From contig CAZVWS010000001.1 of assembly GCA_964631255.1 (NCBI GenBank), positions 62,001-126,000 on the forward strand: a DNA stretch of 64,000 bases, in the 5' to 3' direction. The stretch is from JBGZFC01 sp964631255. GTDB lineage: Bacteria > Bacteroidota > Bacteroidia > Bacteroidales > Dysgonomonadaceae. This document shows positions 7,301 to 14,478 of the stretch, one piece after another (position 1 is the first letter of the stretch; each line of letters starts with the position of its first letter). The notes beneath the pieces were generated by a model. It saw nothing but the letters and a program-made list of their open reading frames with translations. It was not told the origin of the DNA and did no database searches. Made by a program: the position numbers and the translations under genes.

Positions 7301-9700
7301 ATGAAAAAATTAATTTATATACTGACTGCTATATTATTGCTGTCTGCCAATGCATTAACTGCACAAAACTCCGATGCCAATATTTTTGGACACGTACTCG
7401 ATAAAACCACAAAAGAACACTTGCCATACGTTACCGTTCAGTTGAAAGGGACTACTATTGGGACGACGACTGATGTTTCGGGGCACTATTTTCTCTCCAA
7501 CTTACCCGAAGGGAAATTTACCCTGCAAGTACACATGCTTGGTTACAAAACCATACTCCAAGAGATAGATATTCGTCCAAATTTTTCGCAAGAAATTGAT
7601 TTTGAACTCGAGGAAGAGAGTATCGCTCTCAATACGGTAGTAGTTTCCGCCAATAGAAATGAGACCAATCGCATGCAAGCATCTTCTTTGGTAAGTGTAC
7701 TGGATATGAAACTACTGGAAACAACCAACTCGAAAGATTTGTCGCAAGCACTTAACTTTCAACCCGGATTACGGGTAGAAGACAATTGCCAAAACTGCGG
7801 TTTCACGCAGGTACGCATCAATGGATTAGACGGAGCTTATTCGCAAATACTGATAGACTCGAGGGCAATTTATGGAGCACTTTCGGGCGTGTATGGATTG
7901 GAACAAATACCAACCAACATGATTGAACGGGTAGAAGTAATCCGCGGTGGCGGTTCTGCCCTGTTTGGCTCATCGGCTATTGGCGGCGTGGTAAATGTGA
8001 TAACCAAAGAACCGGCTCGCAATAGCGGCGAAGTTTCGCACACACTTTCGGTTATCAACGGCAAATCGCTCGAAAACAACACCATGTTCAACTCTTCCAT
8101 TATCTCCGACAACAGAAAAGCCGGAATCATGCTATACGGACAAAACAGAGATAAACAAGGTTACGACCACGATAACGATGGTTTTACCGAAATCCCTTTG
8201 TTGAAAAACAGGTCGTTCGGATTTCGTTCGTTTCTAAAAACAGGGTTGTACTCAAAACTCACATTGGAATATCACAACATGCACGAGTTCAGAAGAGGTG
8301 GAGACAACCTGACTCTGCAACCATTTCAAACATATATTGCAGAACAATTAGAGCATTACATAAATGGCGGAGGTATCAACTATACGGCAAACACCATCGA
8401 TTTGAAAAATAAATTCAATATATACGCATCGGCACAGCATACGCTTCGCAAAAGCTATTATGGAGGCGGATTGCCCGTTTCACTGATTGACACCGTTGCT
8501 ACAAGCAATGCCACAGCAGAAGAGATAAACCATACCAACCAACAGATAGATTATGCCAACTCAAGACTGAGCTCGTTTGGTCGCTCAACTGAATTGGTGT
8601 ATCAACTTGGCGGACAATATACTCGTTCTATCGACCAATTTTTGTTTATGTCTGCCGAACTCACAACAGGAATTGAATATCTAAACAACACGCTTTCGGA
8701 TATCAGCGGATACAGAATAGAAAACATCAAGCAACAGACACAAACAGCAAGTGCTTTTCTTCAAAACGAGTGGAAAAACGAGCAATGGAGTTTTCTTGTA
8801 GGCGGACGTTTGGACAAACACTCGCTGGTGAAATCGCCAATATTTAGTCCGCGAGCAAACCTCCGATTCAATCCCACGGGAAAAATAAATATGCGCATCT
8901 CTTATAGCGAGGGCTTTAGAGCACCCCAATATTTTGACGAAGATTTGCATGTGGATATTGCCGGAGGAAACAGAATTGTGCGCCATTTGGACGAGAAATT
9001 GAAAGAAGAACGCTCCAGAAGCATCAGCGGTTCGGTCGATTTCTATCATACGATAGGTTCACTCCAATTCAACGCGTTGGTAGAAGGTTTTTACACGAAA
9101 TTGAACCATGCTTTTGATACCAAAGACGGCGAAACCATCAATGGGGTTCTGCACCGGATAGTATATAACTCATCGGGAGCGAAAGTGTATGGAGTCAATT
9201 TGGAAGGGCGCATGGCTTACAGCAAAAAATTGGATTTGCAAATGGGTGTTACTATCCAGAAAAGCTTGTTTGATGAGGCTCGTCAACCGATTGATGACGT
9301 GGCCGAATACCGCGAATTTATGCGCACACCAAACAGTTACGGCTATTTTGTTGCGACTTGGAGTCCAAACGAACGACTCTCCACTACCCTTTCGGGTAAC
9401 TACACAGGAAAAATGTTGGTTCCTCACGAAGCGGGCAATAGCGAATTGGCTAAACCGGGCGACAGATACGTGTTGGAAAACAAAATAGAAGACGCACCAT
9501 CCTTCTTTGAGCTACATGCCAAAACATCATACCTTGTACCTGTTTTCAATACATCTAAAATTCAGTTTAGTGCCGGAATACAAAATATATTCAACGCCTA
9601 CCAAAATGATTTTGACACCGGTGCCGGACGTGCCTCTTCCTACATATACGGACCATCTACCCCGCGAAACATCTATGGCAGCGTGAAACTGATGTTTTAA
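7301..9700 (+). CDS. TonB-dependent outer-membrane receptor
   Basis: A 799-residue receptor. The signal peptide MKKLIYILTAILLLSANA with TAQN cleavage region fixes the start at 7301; upstream codons in the frame are not part of it. Residues about 22-105 are a carboxypeptidase-D-like regulatory domain (VTVQLKGTTIGTTTD). The plug follows, with RINGLDG, QILIDSR and ERVEVIRGGGSALFGSSAIGG, then a 22-strand barrel ending in GSVKLMF with a terminal aromatic residue. It imports a bound ligand across the outer membrane using TonB energy. The ligand is not known; the histidine-rich neighbour and a CQNC pair in the plug suggest a metal or metal complex. A strong bidirectional terminator follows. Confidence 0.93.
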   Translation: MKKLIYILTAILLLSANALTAQNSDANIFGHVLDKTTKEHLPYVTVQLKGTTIGTTTDVSGHYFLSNLPEGKFTLQVHMLGYKTILQEIDIRPNFSQEIDFELEEESIALNTVVVSANRNETNRMQASSLVSVLDMKLLETTNSKDLSQALNFQPGLRVEDNCQNCGFTQVRINGLDGAYSQILIDSRAIYGALSGVYGLEQIPTNMIERVEVIRGGGSALFGSSAIGGVVNVITKEPARNSGEVSHTLSVINGKSLENNTMFNSSIISDNRKAGIMLYGQNRDKQGYDHDNDGFTEIPLLKNRSFGFRSFLKTGLYSKLTLEYHNMHEFRRGGDNLTLQPFQTYIAEQLEHYINGGGINYTANTIDLKNKFNIYASAQHTLRKSYYGGGLPVSLIDTVATSNATAEEINHTNQQIDYANSRLSSFGRSTELVYQLGGQYTRSIDQFLFMSAELTTGIEYLNNTLSDISGYRIENIKQQTQTASAFLQNEWKNEQWSFLVGGRLDKHSLVKSPIFSPRANLRFNPTGKINMRISYSEGFRAPQYFDEDLHVDIAGGNRIVRHLDEKLKEERSRSISGSVDFYHTIGSLQFNALVEGFYTKLNHAFDTKDGETINGVLHRIVYNSSGAKVYGVNLEGRMAYSKKLDLQMGVTIQKSLFDEARQPIDDVAEYREFMRTPNSYGYFVATWSPNERLSTTLSGNYTGKMLVPHEAGNSELAKPGDRYVLENKIEDAPSFFELHAKTSYLVPVFNTSKIQFSAGIQNIFNAYQNDFDTGAGRASSYIYGPSTPRNIYGSVKLMF

Positions 9701-9710
9701 TTTTTAAAAT

Positions 9711-9780
9711 AAAAACTGCCCGAGAAAGAGATTCCACTTGCAATTGAAATCAAACTTCTCGGGCAGTTTTTTTATTTTTT
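9711..9780. terminator. Strong bidirectional terminator
   Basis: AAAACTGCCCGAGAA at 9712-9726 pairs perfectly with TTCTCGGGCAGTTTT at 9756-9770, flanked by a T run on the right and an A-rich stretch on the left. It can end both the TonB receptor transcript (plus) and the oxyR transcript (minus). Confidence 0.92.
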
Positions 9781-9794
9781 CTGTTCCGGCAGAT

Positions 9795-10736
9795 TTATAG
9801 CGGAACTATATATTTCTTCATCGCTTCATCTTGGAGCGTATCCGGCACAACCGACAGTATTTCATCCCTTAAAATATCGATAAGCCGCTCTCGAAGATAA
9901 TCTTTTCGTGTAATTAAACTGATTTCGCGCACGGGAGTTGTATTCTTAAAAGGACGCACGTTTTTCATCTGCTTCTCGCTCAAACTCGAAATTGCCATTT
10001 CGGGGATAACGGTAAGCCCCTCGTTTTTATCCACAATATTGATGAGCGTATCTATGCTTCCCGCCTCGAAAGTGAATGGCGAAGAAACCGGACGTTTCTT
10101 TTTCAGATTGCACAGATGCAATATTTGTGTCCGAAAACAGTGTACTTCGTCCAACATCCACAGCTTGGCTTTGGTGAGATCGGTTTCGTCTAACGAAGTT
10201 TGTGCATAGAGCGATTTTTCGAGTGGCGACACGTAGGCAAAAAAGCGTTCGTAATACAACGGATACTCTTTTATGTTGTTCTCTTTGAGAGGCGTTGCCA
10301 AAATGGCTCCGTCTATGGCGTTGTTTGCCAAAGATTTGATGATTTGGTCGGTGGTGAGTTCATGAATGATAATTCGGATATCGTATTTGTTGTACGAATG
10401 AATTTCCATGATTTTGGGCAGCAAATAGGGTGCCACGGTAGGGATAATTCCCAGCCGGAAAACCCCGGTTATCGTGCCCCTCTCTTCGTTGATTATCTCT
10501 TTGATTTGTCCCACATGAGCAACCGCCATTCGCGCCTGGTTGATGATGCGTTTACCTATTTCGGTTGGTTGCACCGGCAGTTGTGTTCTGTCAAATATTT
10601 TCACATCCAACTCCTCTTCGAGTTTTTGAATCATCATGCTCAAAGTGGGTTGCGTTACAAACGAAGCCTCGGCTGCTTTAGAAAAGTGCCGATAGTTATC
10701 TACCGCAATAATGTATTCGAGTTGCTGGATATTCAT
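9795..10736 (-). CDS. oxyR: Hydrogen-peroxide-sensing LysR regulator OxyR
   Basis: A 313-residue LysR-type transcription factor. The winged helix-turn-helix is at residues 1-60 (FSKAAEASFVTQPTLSMMIQKLE) - quoted here only as the segment from FSKAAEAS to MIQKLE. The effector domain carries Cys200 and Cys209 in HCFRTQILHLC, matching the spacing and surroundings of the redox pair Cys199/Cys208 of E. coli OxyR, so it should sense peroxide. The start is the ATG at 10736, where the MNIQQLEYI N-terminus begins; the upstream 16 codons are not conserved-looking. It lies 76 nt downstream of the DHOD-like gene. The catalase at 35803 is a likely target. Confidence 0.93.
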   Translation of the reverse strand: MNIQQLEYIIAVDNYRHFSKAAEASFVTQPTLSMMIQKLEEELDVKIFDRTQLPVQPTEIGKRIINQARMAVAHVGQIKEIINEERGTITGVFRLGIIPTVAPYLLPKIMEIHSYNKYDIRIIIHELTTDQIIKSLANNAIDGAILATPLKENNIKEYPLYYERFFAYVSPLEKSLYAQTSLDETDLTKAKLWMLDEVHCFRTQILHLCNLKKKRPVSSPFTFEAGSIDTLINIVDKNEGLTVIPEMAISSLSEKQMKNVRPFKNTTPVREISLITRKDYLRERLIDILRDEILSVVPDTLQDEAMKKYIVPL

Positions 10737-10812
10737 TTTTTTGAATTTTATATATCCCGGTTTAGATGCAAGCCAAGATTCCAAATCCGTATAAAAAACA
10801 CACGAACAATTT

Positions 10813-11793
10813 CTAACTATTTGTATAGTTTGAGAAGTATTTGATAAACTGCACGCGCTCGTAAATCGACGGATTTTTGGTGTTGGCGTAATTGAGTTTG
10901 CCTTTGATATCGGATATTTGCGTATAGTTATTTTGCTCCATCCACTCCTCTATGCAAGTAAGGAAATTGCCAATTACATCGGCTCCTTGCTCATACAACA
11001 CGCTACAAAGCTGGATGCCGGCTGCTCCCGACAAAATTCCTTTCACAATGTCTTCCCAGTTGTGGATGCCGTAAGAGCAGGCGATGTCAAAATTGGGAAC
11101 TCTGCCGCTCACTATTGCCGTCCAACGCATGGTGTCGCTAAAATCGGACGCGTTGCTAAATGTATGTCCTGCCGTCAGTTCCATGGTATTGATATCGATA
11201 TCGAGTTGATAAAACCGGTTAAACAGCACCACGCCATCGGCTCCCAACGACTTCAATTTACCCACCAAACCGGGCAAATTACTGATATTTTTTGCCATTT
11301 TGATGATGATGGGGATATTTACCGTTTTTTTCATATCGCGAACAATATTGATATACGTTTCCTCCAAATAGTTGTCGCCCAGCTCGCCCGTGTTCAGGAT
11401 AAACAGGTTAAGCTCGATGGCATCGGCTCCGGCTTGTTCTATGTTTTTGGCAAACTCGGTCCAACGTGCTTGTTTGTAGCAGTTGATGCTTGCAATGATG
11501 GGAATATTGCACTCGCTTTTTGCACTACGAATCAGGTCGAGGTATTTCTCTACATGATTCATTTCGATGTAGGCGTTTATGTAGTCGTTGGCTTCGGGGT
11601 AATCGGAAATTTGCGATAGTTTTTCCGAATGATTCTCAATCTGCTCTTCAAAAAGCGATTTGAGTACAACGGCTCCTACTCCTGCATTTTCGAGTTCTTT
11701 AATCTTGCTCAAAGAGTTTGTTAATCCGCTACTTGCTGCGATAAGCGGATTTTTTAATGCCAATCCGGCGAAAGATGTTTTTAAATTAACCAT
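10813..11793 (-). CDS. Dihydroorotate dehydrogenase-like flavoprotein
   Basis: A 326-residue TIM-barrel protein resembling class 1 dihydroorotate dehydrogenases. It starts MVNLKTSFAGLALKNPLIAASS, typical of the FMN-binding N-terminus, and has IIIKMAKN (FMN-contacting Lys) and GILSGAAGIQLCS near the C-terminal phosphate-binding site. The usual catalytic Cys/Ser loop is not obvious. The family is often annotated only as DHOD-like, and I would not assign it to pyrimidine synthesis. The ATG at 11793 is preferred over an upstream TTG. It is upstream of oxyR on the same strand with a 76-nt gap. Confidence 0.8.
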   Translation of the reverse strand: MVNLKTSFAGLALKNPLIAASSGLTNSLSKIKELENAGVGAVVLKSLFEEQIENHSEKLSQISDYPEANDYINAYIEMNHVEKYLDLIRSAKSECNIPIIASINCYKQARWTEFAKNIEQAGADAIELNLFILNTGELGDNYLEETYINIVRDMKKTVNIPIIIKMAKNISNLPGLVGKLKSLGADGVVLFNRFYQLDIDINTMELTAGHTFSNASDFSDTMRWTAIVSGRVPNFDIACSYGIHNWEDIVKGILSGAAGIQLCSVLYEQGADVIGNFLTCIEEWMEQNNYTQISDIKGKLNYANTKNPSIYERVQFIKYFSNYTNS

Positions 11794-11949
11794 GATCAAC
11801 TACTGTTTTTTTTGTTTCTAATACAACAAAAGTAATAATTTTTATTGATAATTGACACAATAAGCGGTTTTTTTATCGCCCCGCCCCAATCGCTCTGTGT
11901 CGCAACATAATTGCCAAGCAAACCTTTATAACGGCAAGAGCCGAAACTC

Positions 11950-12146
11950 TGTTTTTAGGCAAACTTTTCTGGGAAAATGCCTCGAAAGCGTGTTTTATAG
12001 GTAAAAGTTTGCGGAAGGTTGGATGAAAACTCTGTTTTTAGGTAAAAGTTTGCAGGAAGTAGGATAGATACTTCCTGTTTTAGCGTGAGTTTGTGAGTTG
12101 TATCGATTTTAAATCTGTTTTTGAGGAGGAGAAGGAGGCAGATCAA
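11950..12146. repeat. Degenerate 42-bp tandem repeat, about five units
   Basis: The word TGTTTT recurs at 11950, 11991, 12033, 12076 and 12116, spacings of 41, 42, 43 and 40 bp, with GTAAAAGTTTGC conserved in the middle units. Read on the minus strand the units translate as 14-residue blocks such as LKTEFSSNLPQTF and YKTRFRGIFPEKF. Small indels break the frame, so this is a decayed array rather than a gene. It fills most of the 360-nt gap between the DHOD-like gene and the methyltransferase; no terminator is obvious there. Confidence 0.8.
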
Positions 12147-12153
12147 TAATCAA

Positions 12154-13164
12154 TTATTCATTTGTTTTCTTTCTAACTAAATAGTCTGAAATATCTTTAT
12201 AAATTACATCTGCAAGATTTTTAGCAAACTCTACAGGAACGGCATTTCCAATCATTTTGTATCCGTCAGTTACATTCTTGTATTTAAACAAAAACTCATC
12301 TGGAAAAGTTTGTATTCTTGCACATTCACGAACTGAAAGTCTTCTGTATAAATCTTCTTTCCCGGGTTCAAAAATTCTTTTATTTTGTTCAATAAATTTC
12401 ATTTTCGGTGCTTGAGGATGAAGTGGAGCATGACGACCTCCTGCTTGTATGGTAAAACTTGGTTCGTCCCAGCTTCTCACACGATTTCTTGACATATAAA
12501 TAGTTGAAAAACCACCATTCATATATTCATGATTTTGACAATACAAATTGCAAGTATCATTTGCATAATTTTTCTCTTTTGCTGGTTTCGCGAGTCTTAA
12601 ATCCCAAATTGCATCTTTTAAAACAGGTTTTGGCAATATTTCTTTTGGTGGTACAAACTGTTTGTCCATTTTCTTGTGATAACCTACGATAATAACTCTT
12701 TTTCTATCTTGTGGCACTCCAAAATCATTCGCATTTAAGAGATGATATGAAACATTATAATTGAGCGATTTAAATTCCTGTAAAATAGATTCAAACGCCT
12801 CTTTGTGTCTTGGTAAAAGTATTCCAGAAACATTTTCAGCAAGAAAAAATAACGGTTCTTTTTCTTTCAGTATACGAATGTACTCAAAAAAAAGTTGTCC
12901 TCTTTTGTCGTTAATCCCTCTACCCGCTCCGGCCTCACTCCAGCTTTGACAAGGAGGACCGCCAATTATTCCTATGCAGTCTGGTACATCTGAACTTGGA
13001 ATGACAACAATGCTTCTTTTATCTAAAAAAGTATTGGGAAAATTATGTTCGAAAGTTGCCCAAATAGTTGGATCAAATTCGTTTGCCCAAATAGTCTCAA
13101 ATCCGGCTTTATGAAAACCAAGGTCAAGACCACCGGCACCGGTAAATAGTGAGATTATTTTCAT
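12154..13164 (-). CDS. DNA (cytosine-5-)-methyltransferase, HaeIII type (GGCC)
   Basis: A 336-residue m5C methyltransferase protecting the host from its partner nuclease. All key motifs are in order: I FTGAGGLDLGF, IV GGPPCQSW with catalytic Cys, VI AENVSG, VIII QDRKRVI, target-recognition region, IX RECARIQTFPDEF and X GYKMIGNAVPVEF. The target-recognition region from about residue 220 (STIYMSRNRVRSW, then EPSFTIQAGGRH and LHPQAP) is closely similar to M.HaeIII as I remember it, so GGCC is the likely site, methylated at the inner cytosine. It starts 2 nt after the restriction gene's stop. Base composition is much more AT-rich than the flanks, a sign of transfer. Confidence 0.93.
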   Translation of the reverse strand: MKIISLFTGAGGLDLGFHKAGFETIWANEFDPTIWATFEHNFPNTFLDKRSIVVIPSSDVPDCIGIIGGPPCQSWSEAGAGRGINDKRGQLFFEYIRILKEKEPLFFLAENVSGILLPRHKEAFESILQEFKSLNYNVSYHLLNANDFGVPQDRKRVIIVGYHKKMDKQFVPPKEILPKPVLKDAIWDLRLAKPAKEKNYANDTCNLYCQNHEYMNGGFSTIYMSRNRVRSWDEPSFTIQAGGRHAPLHPQAPKMKFIEQNKRIFEPGKEDLYRRLSVRECARIQTFPDEFLFKYKNVTDGYKMIGNAVPVEFAKNLADVIYKDISDYLVRKKTNE

Positions 13165-13166
13165 AG

Positions 13167-14144
13167 TTAGTCTATGCTAATATTTAAAGTGTTTATGAAT
13201 AATTTTTTTGGCGATTTTAGAAGATTAACATCAAATTTCAAAGATGATTCTATTCTTGAACTTGCATTATGTATCCTAAAAGAAAGAGCCCAATCATTGT
13301 TCATTGTTACAATAATTGTTGTTTTACTATTTTCTTTGAAACTTATATCCAGTATCTCATTTGGTAGTGGTACTTGAGGAGTTTTGTATTTTGGTTCAAC
13401 ATTCTTAAAAGCCAAATTTAATGTTCCATTAATATTGTATGCTTGAATTTCTACAGTATTTTTACTTTTAATAACTTTGTAAAAGTCTTTGTTTCCTACC
13501 AAATACGAAACTAATTTTGAAGGAATATCTTTGTTTTCATTATTCAATTTTTTTAGTTCTCTAACAAATGCCTCCAAAATTGGCAAATATACTGTAGTGT
13601 GATAATCACCGAGTTCACTCCATTTCTTTGTTGCTTTACTCTCTTTTCTTAAATTCTCGAGGTTTTTAAAAATTGGAGTTATTGCTTCAAAATATTCTTT
13701 AGAAACTTTTACTCCCAACCATTTTTCACCAAAATCTATTAAATGTGATAGTCGAGAATGCTTTACAGCATGATGATTGTTTTTTGCAGAAACGCCGATT
13801 TCCCATTTTTGCAACAATCTAATTGCTAAGACATCTCTAACATCTCCAGCTTTGCCATGATCATCTGATAGTATTTCAAGTTGAAGAATATCTTCTTTTC
13901 CGAAATCATTTGAAAGCCTTGGCTCTATATCCATTAAGAAATTTACGGAGAAACTTGCAGTAAGTAGATAATCACTTTGTTCAGCCTTGTTTGTAGTCTG
14001 AAAACATCTTTTGGCAATATGAAATGATGAGTTTTCTACAACTTCAACATTGGTTTTATCTTGTAGTTTTTCTTGAAACTGAGTAAGCAAAGCATATTCA
14101 AAAGCTTTACCACTAATCATTTGTTTTGAGTTTGTAGTAAACAT
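13167..14144 (-). CDS. HaeIII-family type II restriction endonuclease
   Basis: A 325-residue protein resembling the HaeIII family of type II endonucleases. The central region contains LEILSDDHGKAGDVRDVL and WEIGVSAKNNHHAVKHSR; an Asp followed later by Glu-x-x-x-Ala-Lys fits a PD-(D/E)xK-like nuclease core. It should cut at GGCC, matching the methyltransferase that follows with a 2-nt gap. The ATG at 14144 (MFTTNSKQ) is preferred to a TTG 12 nt upstream. The gene is strongly AT-rich. That the nuclease precedes the methyltransferase implies some control of timing, but no controller (C) gene is visible. Confidence 0.85.
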   Translation of the reverse strand: MFTTNSKQMISGKAFEYALLTQFQEKLQDKTNVEVVENSSFHIAKRCFQTTNKAEQSDYLLTASFSVNFLMDIEPRLSNDFGKEDILQLEILSDDHGKAGDVRDVLAIRLLQKWEIGVSAKNNHHAVKHSRLSHLIDFGEKWLGVKVSKEYFEAITPIFKNLENLRKESKATKKWSELGDYHTTVYLPILEAFVRELKKLNNENKDIPSKLVSYLVGNKDFYKVIKSKNTVEIQAYNINGTLNLAFKNVEPKYKTPQVPLPNEILDISFKENSKTTIIVTMNNDWALSFRIHNASSRIESSLKFDVNLLKSPKKLFINTLNISID

Positions 14145-14478
14145 ATTAAATACCAATTATAAAGTGAAAATTTTTATTTAGTATAAAGCATCTCACTTTT
14201 TCCAACTATTAATCAAATAAACTTTTTTTGTGAATGCTTAAATTACATATCCCGTTTCTGCTACTTCAAAAAGAAATAATTAAAATTTCTTTAAATCCCA
14301 TCCTTTTTTTATGATAAAAAATGCGCACAATATTATTTTCCCCACAGCCTTATTACGAAAAGAAGCAGTACAATATTTTCGTGCAAGGTACTACAATTCT
14401 TTTTGTTTGCAAAAAATTGGGGAAAAATTTTGCTACGCAATGCGTCGATTGTGAAATTGGCTTGAGCGTAAAAGCAAT
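14145..14478. other. AT-rich gap upstream of the RM pair
   Basis: The gap of 334 nt separates the endonuclease start from the end of the copper ATPase gene. It is very AT-rich and should hold the RM promoter on the minus strand, but I could not pick a convincing TAnnTTTG box. No hairpin terminator is evident for the copper ATPase transcript's 3' end within the first 40 nt. A short plus-strand frame at 14321 runs into copA and looks non-coding. Confidence 0.5.

Noticed and set aside
11794..14478. Prophage or integrative element around the RM pair
   Set aside because: No integrase, structural phage gene or direct-repeat boundary is visible; only two foreign-looking genes are present.
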